From Hofstenia miamia (taxonomy: Eukaryota > Xenacoelomorpha > Acoela): a stretch of 64,000 bases of DNA. The notes below the pieces were generated by a model that saw only the letters and a program-made list of their open reading frames with translations, did not search any database and had not been told where the DNA came from. Made by a program: the position numbers and the translations under genes. Within the stretch, counting starts at the first letter, position 1; the number at the start of each line of letters is the position of its first letter. This document shows, piece after piece, positions 22,801 to 34,916 of this stretch. The stretch covers positions 913,202 through 977,201 of the forward strand of contig SCFE01000042.1 in NCBI GenBank assembly GCA_004352715.1, in the 5' to 3' direction.

Positions 22801-25800
22801 TTACGGCATGTACATATATAATTCTTATTCTACTTAGACTCACCAACTTGCTACGAGCATCAAAAATACCAAACAATGTGATATCTAGGACAAAAACATA
22901 CTATATCAAGATAGATTTTTAGGCACATAAATAACCACTAAGTTATGCTGTATCATTGGAAATTTATTCCCTATGAAACATTTTTTCACAAAATTTGTTT
23001 ATCCATGAATAATATTTTAACTAGTAAAACAACGTAGATATAACGTAAAAAATTTCACACACAGACGCTTAAAAATAAATTTTAGTGTTATTGTACGCAT
23101 ATATCATAGTAAATATACGAAATATATATAAAAAAGGCAGTATGTGATACAGATGGATGTAATATTTTCAAGTATAAAGAAATATGAAATTAGAGCAAAG
23201 AATTTCACCACCATATAATTTAATATGAGCTTATATTTGACTTTAAAGTATATTAATGGCTGTCCTGATCTTTGATAGAATTGAAATGTCTAACTGATTA
23301 CTGATTAACTCTCAAAACTTTCATTAGTATTTTGGAAAGTACCTCTAGTTTTGATTGTGTGAATTAATGCCGAATCATGCTCATATGCAATTAACTCATC
23401 ATCATATAAATAGTTATGCACTATTGCTACTGATTATTGTTTTTTTAATTTATTATACCGTAAATTTATTCTGTGTTAACTTGATTTATGTAGTTTTTCT
23501 GATTTTGTTCTTGCCCTAGTGATGGCAAAGTAATTTTATTGTATTAACTTATTCGAAAGTGAGGAAAAATTTTTATATTTTATATAATTTTATAAATATT
23601 GGTATTAATTTTTTAAGCATATTTTGTGAAATTTCCAATAAATTTTAAAGTATGCAACTCTGAATATTAAATATTCCTTTCTTTGCAATTTCAAGCAATC
23701 ATTTTAGGGATACTGCCAAAGTAGTTCGGAATGTTGGGGAAATGCGAAGTCTTGTTGACAATTGTCAGTTCGCCTGCGTTCCGCATGATGAGTTCCGATT
23801 GTCCATTCTACATAGTGATCAACAGCTTCAGCGTGTAGAAGAGCATGGTTCTGTTGTGCTAGTTACTGAAAAGCGTACAGAAGATGGCGATTATGCCCCA
23901 TTGTCTTTACGAAGACATCAAAGAGAGCGGTATCATAATTTATGCATAATAATCATTTAGTAAATTCCGTTGTCTTGTTCATTTAAATTATTTTTGAACT
24001 GCTCTTCGAGTCACAAATTATGTAATGGGTTTTGCACGATCAGAAAACTTTATATATTAAGTATTTAATAGTTGGATATTTAAAGCTAGTTATCTAAATT
24101 TACCTAAATTTCCGTGTTTGCTAGATTTTAAAGTATGTATAGTACGAGCATGCAAAACTCATAAATTTTATAATTTTTGGAATTCTTGTAAGTCGTAAAA
24201 ATTTATTTGCACTCAGTATAAATCAGTGGAAACTACAAACGCTGACTTTTGTCTACGCGAGAAATTTACTAATAAAAGCATTGCATTTCTAAAATCAAAT
24301 TATGTGTACCCCTTTTCAATTTTTCTTATTCACTATGCGCACATCTAAATATATTGCAACACTGCTAATAATTAGGGAATTCTCTTTAGGTCCGATTCAA
24401 GTGTTGCACGTGGTCGTTCTCATTCTCTATCAAGTCATGCAACTACTTCTTCCGATCCATTATCTACGGATGTAAGTGGTTCTTTAGAGTTGGATTCTGA
24501 AACTAGCCATGTTGTCATTCGAGGCTCTCCTGATCGACTTATTAAACATTTACTTGAAGAACATTCTACTGCGGATAGTACATACATTGCAGACTTTTTA
24601 CTTACTCAACGCACTGTATTTGAAGATCTTTCTGAAGTTGCACACAAGCTACTAGATTTTTTCCAGGCAGATTCTGATCTTCGTGAGCCCGTGGCCAAGG
24701 TTGTACTGGTATGGGTTAACAATCACTATCAAGACTTTGAGAGTGATTGTAAGCTTGGCAAATTTTTAGAGAAGATGCATGATTTTCTACAAAAATATCA
24801 AATGTTGTCACCTATGAATCTTCTAAATATAGCTGCTTCTTTACATGCTTCTATTACTAAAATTACTGTTAGCCACTCTACACTTGATGAAAAATTGGAA
24901 TTCGCAGTTACAGGCCCTCTCGATTCCAGTGCTGGGGCTGTATTCGTATCCCATGTTCAAAATGGTTCAAAAGCTGAAGCAGATGGCTTAAGACGAGGGC
25001 ATCAAATAATTGAAGCTAATCGTATAAATTTTGAAAATATTCCATTATCGAAAGCCTTAAATTTTCTTTCAAACAGTACACTACTTTCCTTGTCGATACG
25101 GTATAACATCATCGCTTTTAAAGAGATGTTGAACAAGCGTGATTTCGAACCACCTGCTATGCAAAAAAGGCATTTTGAGGAGAATGTTTCAGATGTCCTT
25201 ACAAAGTCATTAGTTTTCGATCATAGCGACTCATCTATTCCTTCTTTTTCTAATGTTACCGTGTCGCGATACACAAAAAAATCTGATGAAACTTCATATC
25301 AAAAAAATAAAATTAAAAGAATGATGAAAAAGTTCAAACTTCTGCGAGGTTCAGCTGACGATTCTGTTATTTTGCCTAATTCTTCTGCTAATTTTGTGCG
25401 TGCCAACTCTGATCCTTTTGGATCTGGTAGATCTAATACCAAACCAAAGCAGATGCAAGGTTTTGGATATGAGCCATCTCTTGACCAAGCCATTAAAATT
25501 TATCTTCCAGATCAATCATATAAATATATAGCAATTTGTTCAGATTTTTCAGTAAGAGATGTAGTAAGATTTGCTTTAAAAGAATTCGCAATTGAAAGTG
25601 ATAAGCCATTTGGTTTATTCGAAGTCATAGTTACTAGTGAGGGCGTTATTAAACAGTGTCGTTTACTTGATCAGCTCACTGATTTATCAGCTCGTTTCAC
25701 ATTATGTTCCCGCTACTATCTCAAAGCAATTTCTTCATCTGAAAATTTACTTCCTCAGGAAATTGCCGCTGAATTGCAAAAGGATTCTTTAGTGAGTTTG

Positions 25801-28413
25801 CTTGAATTAAAGCCATTTGAGGTTGCTATACAATTAACACTCAGAGATCTGAAGAGTATTCAAAGCATAGGTGACTGTGAATATATTGTTAAGCTCTGGA
25901 AACTTAAGTCATCTTCTGAAAATCTTTCGAAATTCAGTGACCTAGTAAATTATGAAACGTACTGGGTCATCAGTGAAATTTGCAAGGAATCATCGGCAAC
26001 AAAACGAGCAAAAATTATTCATAGATTCATTAAATTGGCTAAATTTTGCAAAACTTTGCGTAACTTTAATTCAATGTTTTGCATTTTAAGTGGGCTTGGT
26101 AATACTTGTGTTTCCCGCTTATCTTCTACATGGGAGAAAGTATCAAATAAAAATATAAAGATTTTTCGCGACCTTCAAGCTCTGCTCGATCCTACTCGTA
26201 ATATGTTAAAATATCGCAGTCTCTTGTCGTCAGAAAGATTGAGTCCTCCCATTGTTCCAATATTTCCAGTTTTAATGAAAGACATAACATTTCATTATGA
26301 GGCTAATGAGACATTAATAGATGGTTTAGTCAATTTTGATAAATTGCGAACTATTTCCAAGGAAATACGTTCCAATAGACAATTAATCTCTGGGACCGTT
26401 AATCGCGATTACTATAGAAGTCTTTTGGATAAAAATGTAGCTGCAAAGTTTTCATCAGCCTCCCAGGAGTCTTCCACTCTTCCAAGAAATCGCAAATTAA
26501 GGCGTCCAACCCTTCTTTATCCCCATAATCCCAAAAAGGCATTCGAAGAATTATTGATGACTAAACGGGTTTGTGAGTATTTCTCTCGTCTGGATGTTAC
26601 TACTGACGAATCTCGTTTGCAAGAGATGTCATCCAACTTAGAACCTTCTGAGTTCAGTGCTTCTCTGGATTTATTAAAACAGTCACAACCTCAACAAAGA
26701 AGCAATAGTGCTGATTCGAACATGCTCATTTCTCATGAAAATCTGTCGCAAAGTTATCAGGTAAATATAAATTTTAGATATTCGAATTACTAGTGTCGAG
26801 AATGTTGTTTTAGTGAAACGCGTAAATAAATGGGCTGGGAATTCTAGCAATAAAATTTACAAAATGCGCATTTGTCCAATCTTTAATTTGGGTGACAGTT
26901 TACTTAAATTGCATCTTGTCAAAATCAACTCGTCTATTTCTTCCCCTGCTCTTGTCTCTAGTGGTGCTCCTCAAGGTTCCGTGTTTACTGTTCTCTTTTT
27001 CCTTGTTGCTATCAACGACCTCCCTCACTCCCGCTGTCACTCTACTTCCATGCCTGTGATCTCCTTCTGTTCAATCGCTTGCTCACTCGTAAATTGGATC
27101 TTGATCCTTTTGATTTTATTACGTTCTCTTATTCCCGCTCTACTCGCTCTGATGATGTTGTCACCTTCTCCATTCGTCGTCCCAAGAAAAATCGCACCCT
27201 TTACTCGTTTTTCACTAGTGCTTGTACCGCTGCTAATNCCTTCTGATCTTCCTCTTCCTGTGAACTTTTCTCCTCATCATACTCATCTTGGAGTTCAACT
27301 TGCTGCTAACTTGAATTGGTCTGGTCATGTGTCGTTCCGTCTCCGCAAAGCTAATTCCTCACTCTTTGCCTTTTTCCGCAATGTTCCCTTTAATTCCACG
27401 GCTGCTGTGAAACTGTTTTTGTTCAAGTCCATTCCTCGTGCCATTCTTCTCTATGCTTCTCCCTGTTGTTGGTTTTCCCGTTCCTGTTCCACTCTAAGGA
27501 ACGTTTCCAGAAGCTTGCCTTCAAATGGATCTTTCCCTTGCCATACAAAGACGCTTTCTCTGATCTTGAGCTTTTGTCTACTTGGTCTTCTGTTAACCAT
27601 TTTGATTTTAGCCCAACCAAGACATGCAGGATTTCCTTTTCTGTATCTCCCCCTTCTGATCTTCCTCTTCCTGTGAACTTTTCTCCTCATCATACTCATC
27701 TTGGAGTTCAACTTGCTGCTAACTTGAATTGGTCTGGTCATGTGTCGTTCCGTCTCCGCAAAGCTAATTCCTCACTCTTTGCCTTTTTCCGCAATGTTCC
27801 CTTTAATTCCACGGCTGCTGTGAAACTGTTTTTGTTCAAGTCCATTCCTCGTGCCATTCTTCTCTATGCTTCTCCCTGTTGTTGGTTTTCCCGTTCCTGT
27901 TCCACTCTAAGGAACGTTTCCAGAAGCTTGCCTTCAAATGGATCTTTCCCTTGCCATACAAAGACGCTTTGCTCAAATTCTCCACTCTCCCGCTGTCACT
28001 CTACTTCCATGCCTGTGATCTCCTTCTGTTCAATCGCTTGCTCACTCGTAAATTGGATCTTGATCCTTTTGATTTTATTACGTTCTCTTATTCCCGCTCT
28101 ACTCGCTCTGATGATGTTGTCACCTTCTCCATTCGTCGTCCCAAGAAAAATCGCACCCTTTACTCGTTTTTCAATAGTGCTTGTACCGCTGCTAATTACA
28201 TTTTGACTCTCAAGCCTCCAACATCCATTGATTTTTTTTCCCCGCCACCGAGCTTCAAGAAATCTTTGATGTCTTTCCTGTTTGCTGAGCCCTTGTCCAA
28301 CTTCGCCTACTCTTCCATCTGCTACTATTTCATCTCCTGTGACTGTCCTCGCTGTCGTAAAACTTGCCTTCTTTTTATTGCTTTTGTAGCATTGTATGCC
28401 TTCAGCGGCTAAA

Positions 28414-28479
<66 letters not shown>

Positions 28480-29777
28480 TTCTTAATTCTTAAAGCTTCA
28501 TGCTGGTATCCCTCTCAGCTCGGGGAACTCACCAGTTCCCAGGGAGTCTAAGAGCTTTCCTCAGGACTCTAGCTGTTCCTAACAATGCTGCCTTCTGTGC
28601 TACTGCTCCTCCACACTTTTGGTACTCCCAACTCCTCCAAGTATCTCTTATGCTTCTTACTCACTGCTCCTAGTGCTCCTACAACTACCGGGACTACTTC
28701 AACTTTCTTTAACTTCGACAGCCTTTCTATTTCCTCTGTTAATTCTCTGTACTTCTCTATCTTCTCTTTCTCCTTGCTTTCTACATTTCTGTCCTTTGGT
28801 ACTGCTATGTCTATCACTGTTCCTAATCTTTTCTCTTTGTCTACCACTACTATGTCTGGCCTCCGTGCTTCTATCACTTTGCTAGTCTGTATGTTGAAGT
28901 CCCGCAGTATCTTAACCTTCTCATTTTCTATGACGCCCTGTGGCTTGTGCTCATACCACTTGTCTCCTGCTTCTAACCCATGCTGCCTGCTCAAACTCCA
29001 GTGTACCATTCTTCCCACCTTGTCATGCCTGAACTTATACTCATTCTGTGCCAACTTCTCACACCCTGCTATCAGATGATCTACTGTCTCCGCCTCTTTC
29101 TTACATAGCCTACACTTATCACTTACTTCTACTCTTCTGTCTATATGCTTCTTCACCCAGTTTGTTCTTATTGCTTGCTCCTGTGCTGCCATTATTAGTG
29201 CTTCTGTTTCTCTCTTCAGTCCTGCCTTCTTTAACCACTTGTTGCTCTCTTCTCTATCACACTTTTCTGTGTTCCTCCAGTATTCTCCATGCATTGCCTT
29301 CTGCCTATACCTTGTTTGTCTCTCTGATTCCATCCTACTCTGGTATATCTTCTTTCCTTCACTCTCAGTTCTTATCTTCTTTAACTCCTTAGTGACCTTT
29401 AGTAGGGATCCTCTATGTTGCTCTTCTACATATTCCTTTAGTCCTAGTGCTTCTGCTTCTACAGTTTCCTCCACACTTAGCAGTCCTTTCCCTCCCTTAT
29501 GCCTTGCCATGTACAGCCTATCTACATCTCTATTGAGGTTGAATGCTCTATCTGCTGCTAGTATCTTCCTTGTCTCCCTGTCTAATTCCCTCAGTTCATT
29601 CTTGTTCCACCGAACTATTACTGCCGAATATCTCAACACTGGTATCGCCCACGTATTAAATACCTTTATGCTGTTCTGCATATTCAATGCTGACTTCTAT
29701 AGTACCTTCCTTACTCTCCTCTTGTATTCTTTNATTATTATTATTATTATTATTGTTATTATTATTATTATTATTAA

Positions 29778-29808
<31 letters not shown>

Positions 29809-30322
29809 GAACTTGTGGTTGAGAAGTCATGAATCCTTCTAAATGCTGCTTCCGGTTTTATTTTTAACTGAAGTTAAACGCGGATTGTCTGCGATGGCCA
29901 TTCACGAGAATCTGGTTACTGTGTGGGAGAAAGAAGCTCCAGGCTTATCCACTGTTAAACTATGGGTAAAGGACTGGACTTTAAGGACTTAACTCGAAGT
30001 TCCTTGGACGATTTACCACGATCAGGACAACCTGTGACAAGGGCGACTGAAAACATTTCAACTGTCCAGTCTTTGATTACACAAAACCCTATGTTTGGAG
30101 TTCGATGCATCGAAGCGGAAACCAAAGTCAACCGTGAGACTATTCGAGTGTTGCATCTTTGACGACGGCATTCTTCGAGATGAAAAAACGGAGCTTGTCT
30201 TCCAGGCGCCATACATCCCAGGTTTCAACATTTGCGATTGATGACTCTTCCAAGAGTTGAAGCGGAAAATGAGCAACCAAAGGTTCACTTCGCATGGAGA
30301 ATTGGAGGCCGCCCTCCGAGTA

Positions 30323-30382
<60 letters not shown>

Positions 30383-33128
30383 GTAGTAACGTTTATTTTA
30401 CGAATATAACAATAAATGATTAACAATTAACAAAAAGAATCAGTGAGATTGGATTAGCGTATACAGGACGGAAGAAATTGGTTGAATCTTAAATCACTGT
30501 GACATTTTAGTGTAACGAACTTGCCGGAGTAATAGTGCTTTCTGGGAATAAGGGAGTTAATGGGATGACCAACTGTATGGCCTTGTTAAGCAGCTTCATA
30601 GCAAGGACTGTGCGACGCATATCAATCTGAAACGCTCCATCTTTACTACCATAGATTTTACTATAAGAACGATTGATCAACCTCTGCAGATCGTTATTCA
30701 GATACATTGGTAATTTAACAAAAACTTGCAAAGCATATTCCAAAATACTTCATATCAAACCCATGAAAATGGAGTATACATCATCTTTATTTTTTCACAA
30801 TATATTTTATGTGAAAATTCAAGGTAGATGATATCCACAATCCACAAATTTTATTCTGTTCAACTATATCAAGATTATCTGGGAGGACTGTATGTATTTT
30901 AGATCGAATCAGCATTTGTTTAGACTTGCGAGTATTTAATCTCATTCTATAGGAAATAGCCCAGTTGCAGATATTTTCAAATTCAGATTCAAAACAACCG
31001 TCATATACAGAAGTGACCGTTGTGATATTATCTGCGAATTTGAAAAGCACAGTGGCGTTAGATGAAAATTGGAGTGTATTCATAAATGAAAGGAATAGGA
31101 AAGGTCGAATGAGTGAACCCTGGAGGACTCCGGAATTGATATTGTAAAATTTGCTGTATCAACCTGCAATTCTAACTCTGAAGAAACGGTCGAATAGATG
31201 TGAATTCATAAGCCTAATAAAAAAGATCGTAAATAGAAATGTTCATAGATATTGTACAAATGTATAATATATATATATATAATAATAATAATAATAATCA
31301 ATGACTTTATTTAGCCGCTGAAGGCATACACAACAAGAAAATAAAAACAAGTCAAGTTTTACGGCAGCGAGGACAGTCACAGGAGATGAAATAGGAGCAA
31401 ATGGAAGAGTAGGCGAAGTCGGAGAAGGGCTCAGCAAAGAGGAAAGCCATCAAAGATTTCTTGAAGCTCGGTGGTGGGGAAAAGAAATCAATCGCTGTTG
31501 GAGGGTTGCGAGTCAAGATGTAATTAGCAGCAGTACAAGCACGATTGAAAAACGAGTGAAGGGTGCGATGTTTCTTTGTACGGAAATCAAAAGGATCAAG
31601 ATCCAATTTGCGAGTCAGTAGTCGATTGAACAGAAGGAGATCACAGGCATTGAAGTAGAGTGACAGCGGGAGAGTGGAGAATTTCAGCAGAGCGTCTTTA
31701 TAGTCCAAAGAGGAAATCCATTTGAAAGCGCGTTTCTGGAAACGTTCCATGGAGTGGAACAAAGCACGAGAAGGCCACCAACAAGGAGACGCGTAGAGAA
31801 GAATGGCGCGAGGAATGGACTTGAACAAAGANNNNNNNNNNNNNNNNNNNNNNNNNNNNNNNNNNNNNNNNNNNNNNNNNNNNNNNNNNNNNNNNNNNNN
31901 NNNNNNNNNNNNNNNNNNNNNNNNNNNNNNNNNNNNNNNNNNNNNNNNNNNNNNNNNNNNNNNNNNNNNNNNNNNNNNNNNNNNNNNNNNNNNNNNNNNN
32001 NNNNNNNNNNNNNNNNNNNNNNNNNNNNNNNNNNNNNNNNNNNNNNNNNNNNNNNNNNNNNNNNNNNNNNNNNNNNNNNNNNNNNNNNNNNNNNNNNNNN
32101 NNNNNNNNNNNNNNNNNNNNNNNNNNNNNNNNNNNNNNNNNNNNNNNNNNNNNNNNNNNNNNNNNNNNNNNNNNNNNNNNNNNNNNNNNNNNNNNNNNNN
32201 NNNNNNNNNNNNNNNNNNNNNNNNNNNNNNNNNNNNNNNNNNNNNNNNNNNNNNNNNNNNNNNNNNNNNNNNNNNNNNNNNNNNNNNNNNNNNNNNNNNN
32301 NNNNNNNNNNNNNNNNNNNNNNNNNNNNNNNNNNNNNNNNNNNNNNNNNNNNNNNNNNNNNNNNNNNNNNNNNNNNNNNNNNNNNNNNNNNNNNNNNNNN
32401 NNNNNNNNNNNNNNNNNNNNNNNNNNNNNNNNNNNNNNNNNNNNNNNNNNNNNNNNNNNNNNNNNNNNNNNNNNNNNNNNNNNNNNNNNNNNNNNNNNNN
32501 NNNNNNNNNNNNNNNNNNNNNNNNNNNNNNNNNNNNNNNNNNNNNNNNNNNNNNNNNNNNNNNNNNNNNNNNNNNNNNNNNNNNNNNNNNNNNNNNNNNN
32601 NNNNNNNNNNNNNNNNNNNNNNNNNNNNNNNNNNNNNNNNNNNNNNNNNNNNNNNNNNNNNNNNNNNNNNNNNNNNNNNNNNNNNNNNNNNNNNNNNNNN
32701 NNNNNNNNNNNNNNNNNNNNNNNNNNNNNNNNNNNNNNNNNNNNNNNNNNNNNNNNNNNNNNNNNNNNNNNNNNNNNNNNNNNNNNCAACAGGCGGGATA
32801 GCGCTTAGTGGAGCAAATGAAGGAGTAAAGATGCTTTAAATGGATAGAAAGCGTGGAGGAGGTTTCATGAATTACAAAGGAAGGAACACCGTCAGGATAA
32901 CAAGGACCAGACAACTTGCAAGATTTAAGCATGAGAGAGATATCATGGGCGCTGAAGACCATATCACAAAGTCGGATTAGCGGGGAGGCAGCAGGCGGAC
33001 CAGGGCACATGGAGACAGGTACAGAGAAGTTAGAAGCAAAATACGCGTTGAACAGATCAGCCTTCTCCAGGTCAGAGTGAGCAGAACGAAGGTTCCATCT
33101 CAAATTGGGGAGCTCGGGCTTGTAATTA

Positions 33129-33169
<41 letters not shown>

Positions 33170-34916
33170 CCATTTTATGTTAACACATAGGAATAAGCCA
33201 ATTTTATTTTGAAAAATAGAAATAAATATATTTTTCTTTTAATTTGAACATGATTCTAATTTTTAAAGATCCGGGTAAAATCTAGTTAATCCTAGAAGAA
33301 ATCCGGTCCGATTATGCCGGTTAAAGTATATGGGGACCCACAAAACCAATTTACACCCCAATATGTCATTAAGTGTTAGGTTTTGCTCCAGAAAAAAATA
33401 TTGAAGGGTGGTAAATACAAAAAAGTATTTGATAACCTACGTCCTAAAGCCAATGACCACATCTTAAAAACGGCATTTTAAAAAATGCCTTTTCGTTCCT
33501 TTTAATTATAAAAAGTTATCAAGATTTTTGAAAAAAGCTATGCTTTTTTTAAATAATGAATCAGAATATCAAATGAAATGAGTTAGGTTAAACATATTGA
33601 CAGATCTTATATTAATTGATGCGTATACATGTATATATTTGTTATTAATTGAATCCTAGAGAAAAAATTATTTAATAACATTGATCAACAGCAATTTTGA
33701 GGAGTGATTTTAAGATACAATTTATGGGTAATTCCATTATGCTAATTACTAATTTCATATCCATTTTGCTATATAAGACCACTATTTTTAGTAAGTGCAT
33801 ATGCAAATGTATACTCACATCGTTTTTTTAATAATTGATATTTTTCCAATGAGGGAGTGTTAAAATCTTCACCCCCACAGTGACGTGGTCTTGCAAAACG
33901 AAATGCAGATTCACAAAAATATTACTTCTTTATTGCTATTGCATTGCAATATTATTAGTATTTCATTGCATAGGTTAGTTATTAAATGTATCTATGATAC
34001 CTTGTTGGCAATGTGTAATTAAGGTATATTTGTTTTGCTACATTTGTGTCCTCTTTACTGCTGCAAAATGCCGATGAAACTTACAGCCATAGTGCAGCCT
34101 GCTTATGATTGTTTACATTGTAAGATTGAGGTGGATGGTCAGGATAAGAGTTGGGAGCACATATATTGTCCCAAGTAGCAGTAGCAATCTGCTCGCGCTG
34201 TATTCTGAAAAGAGAAAATCAATAAATTTTGTGATCCCAATGGTTTAGAGTGACCAAGCTATTAACTAACTAACATCTACTTTTATCTGACAAACATTGC
34301 TGGTATAACTGCTAAAACAAGAAAGGTCTAAGAGTCACGACTTTCCATCCGCACTTCTAAAATTTAAGTACGACCTGTGAATCAGATGGCATTAATTTAG
34401 TTGTTTTGCGAAACAATCGGATGGAATGCTCACACTACCGAGTTTTTATCAGCGATAAAAAAGTAGATAGAGTTTTCAGATTATCGACATTTAGCATCGA
34501 TGGTGGGAACATACGTTAATAAAACATTTAACAAAAAACAAGGGCTTAGCAGATATATAGTTCTGTAGTATTTAATAATTTTATTCCATTCGTTTTTACA
34601 GTGTTTCTTTTATTGGCGTATTTTATTTTTTGAAAATACTGTATTAATTTTAAAAGAAAATATGTTGAAATTTAGTCTCTACTTTTAGGCAAAGTCTTCA
34701 AATGCGAAAAGTAGACATTCAGTAGTTTCTGATCATATAAAATCCGAGTCCAATGAAACTACAGATTCAACACAGACTGTATCTTTGCGGCCTTTATCAA
34801 TCGCTTCAAATCATTACATATGCATGTCACCTTCTAATACAGACTCAGCCTACGTGTCAGAAGATGCCCTTTATGAGGACAGTCCAACCAGTATCAATTC
34901 TAGCATTTATGTGTGA
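19831..34916 (+). CDS. RAPGEF2/6 (PDZ-GEF): PDZ-GEF, Rap guanine-nucleotide exchange factor, 3' part of gene
   Basis: Exons 19831-20259, 20415-20675, 23708-23929, 24390-26760 and 34689-34916 join in phase to 1,169 residues ending at TGA 34914-34916. Domains in visible numbering are: tail of a cyclic-nucleotide-binding-like fold (SNDIPDCWYVLLSGAV, 1-60); a second such region (about 150-290); REM domain (about 342-442); PDZ (about 460-542); Ras-association (about 666-749); and CDC25 catalytic domain (about 772-1000, with NFNSMFCILSGL, DPTRNMLKYR and PPIVPIFPVLMKD). This order is specific to PDZ-GEFs, which activate Rap1 and Rap2 at cell junctions. The N-terminus is missing (gap or upstream). 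The C-terminal tail is serine-rich and much shorter than in vertebrates. It ends SIYV, a possible class II PDZ ligand. A 21-bp tandem duplication lies in the first visible exon. The 3-kb and 8-kb introns hold transposons. Confidence 0.93.
20970..21730. mobile_element. MITE with GGGGTACCCCC ends, flanked by TTAA
   Basis: TTAA at 20970-20973 precedes GGGGTACCCCCACAGAAAAT. The right end is its inverted copy (ATTTTCTGTGGGGGTACCCCC), followed by TTAA at 21727-21730. The element is about 750 bp long and lies in a RAPGEF intron on neither coding strand. The first ten bases of each end are themselves palindromic. TTAA duplication suggests a piggyBac or Kolobok-type mobiliser. An internal 65-bp direct repeat begins at 21442 and 21507. 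No transposase ORF is present. Confidence 0.78.
21731..23707 (+). other. Remainder of a RAPGEF intron
   Basis: AT-rich intron sequence. I found no further transposon terminus, RNA gene or exon that I can support. Confidence 0.55.
26880..28478 (+). mobile_element. Scrambled LINE fragment with (ATT)n tail (family A)
   Basis: A reverse-transcriptase motif (SGAPQGSVFTVLFFLVAIND) at 26.9-27.0 kb is followed by two C-terminal blocks. Block A (27023-27237) and block B (27239-27551) recur in reversed order as B' (27652-27964) and A' (27987-28196). B' followed by A' gives the natural LINE order: HTHLGVQLAANLNWSGH, then AILLYASPC, then LLLFNRLLTRKLDLDPF, then CDCPRCRKTC. A single N at 27238 sits exactly at the A/B join, so the scrambling may be an assembly error. 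The element ends after GCCTTCAGCGGCTAAAT with an (ATT)n tail at 28413-28478. Confidence 0.75.
28480..29732 (-). mobile_element. 5'-truncated R4/Dong-like LINE inside an (ATT)n tract
   Basis: The element reads on the minus strand and encodes the C-terminal part of a LINE with a zinc knuckle and a restriction-like endonuclease. Its 3' end abuts (ATT)n at 28413-28478 and its truncated 5' end abuts (ATT)n at 29734-29808. The left tract is the 3' tail of the family A LINE. Dong/R4 elements are known to insert into (TAA)n repeats, so the flanking tracts fit target-specific insertion. A single N lies at 29733 in the right junction. Confidence 0.75.
28569..29687 (-). CDS. C-terminal LINE protein: CCHC knuckle plus restriction-like endonuclease
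   Basis: This is an intact 372-residue frame. Residues 10-26 (FNTWAIPVLRYSAVIVRW) are the conserved post-RT motif of R2/R4/NeSL-type elements. C192, C195, H204 and C209 form the CCHC zinc knuckle (CRLCKKEAETVDHLIAGC). RRPDIVVVDKE near 275-285 with D293 (VIDIAVPKD) is the PD...D...K core of the restriction-like endonuclease that nicks target DNA. The frame continues upstream as KEYKRRVRKVL but is broken by a TAG at 29697-29699. The reverse transcriptase itself is missing through 5' truncation, so the fragment cannot retrotranspose alone. The absence of stops across the rest suggests recent insertion. Confidence 0.85.
   Translation of the reverse strand: MNMQNSIKVFNTWAIPVLRYSAVIVRWNKNELRELDRETRKILAADRAFNLNRDVDRLYMARHKGGKGLLSVEETVEAEALGLKEYVEEQHRGSLLKVTKELKKIRTESEGKKIYQSRMESERQTRYRQKAMHGEYWRNTEKCDREESNKWLKKAGLKRETEALIMAAQEQAIRTNWVKKHIDRRVEVSDKCRLCKKEAETVDHLIAGCEKLAQNEYKFRHDKVGRMVHWSLSRQHGLEAGDKWYEHKPQGVIENEKVKILRDFNIQTSKVIEARRPDIVVVDKEKRLGTVIDIAVPKDRNVESKEKEKIEKYRELTEEIERLSKLKKVEVVPVVVGALGAVSKKHKRYLEELGVPKVWRSSSTEGSIVRNS
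29734..29808. repeat. (ATT)n microsatellite, right side of the R4-like insertion
   Basis: Almost pure (ATT)n with a few single substitutions, the partner of the tract at 28413-28478. Confidence 0.95.
29876..30318 (+). pseudogene. Mariner transposase with its core deleted
   Basis: The frame at 29962-30162 encodes the N-terminal mariner DNA-binding region (SLDDLPRSGQPVTRATEN, the family PRSGRPV motif; then RCIEAETKVNRETIRVLHL). It then jumps to the C-terminal region in another frame (TELVFQAPYIPGFN, matching HPPYSPDL; then LFQELKRKMSNQRF). The roughly 150-residue catalytic core between them is gone, so this is an internally deleted copy like those that become non-autonomous elements. It lies in the large RAPGEF intron and abuts a (TA)n run. 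Confidence 0.72.
30324..30379. repeat. (TA)n microsatellite
   Basis: Pure TA dinucleotide repeat next to the deleted mariner. Mariner targets TA, which may explain the association. Confidence 0.95.
30497..31195 (-). pseudogene. LINE reverse-transcriptase fragment
   Basis: On the minus strand the order is INSGVLQGSLIRPFLFLSF (family SGVPQGSVLGPLLF), then FADN at the catalytic YADD position, then NICNWAISYRMRLNTRKSK. After a frameshift come HIKYIVKK and a C-terminal piece (NRSYSKIYGSKDGAF). The second aspartate of the catalytic pair is asparagine, and stops interrupt the frame. It belongs to a third LINE lineage, distinct from family A and from the 5-8 kb element. Confidence 0.65.
31281..33130 (-). 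mobile_element. Family A LINE, minus strand, with internal gap
   Basis: The 3' end has the same GCCTTCAGCGGCTAAAT motif and an (ATT)n tail (31281-31298) as the copy at 28.4 kb. Before the 955-N gap (31832-32786) the upstream part encodes the pre-RT region (KADLFNAYFASNFSV, then CKLSGPCYPDGVPSF). The downstream part encodes the post-RT region (AILLYASPCWWPSRAL, then LLTRKLDLDPFDF, then CDCPRCRKT). It carries few lesions. The 5' end meets an (AT)n run at 33131-33164. Confidence 0.78.
33165..34688 (+). other. End of the large RAPGEF intron
   Basis: No gene or transposon is identified with confidence. A small inverted repeat (TTTTTATCAGCGATAAAAA near 34443) is present. Confidence 0.5.

Noticed and set aside
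27423-27741. Basic minus-strand ORFs
   Set aside because: They are antisense to the pyrimidine-rich family A LINE.
28585-29832. Plus-strand serine/leucine-rich ORFs
   Set aside because: They are antisense shadows of the minus-strand zinc-knuckle/endonuclease LINE frame.
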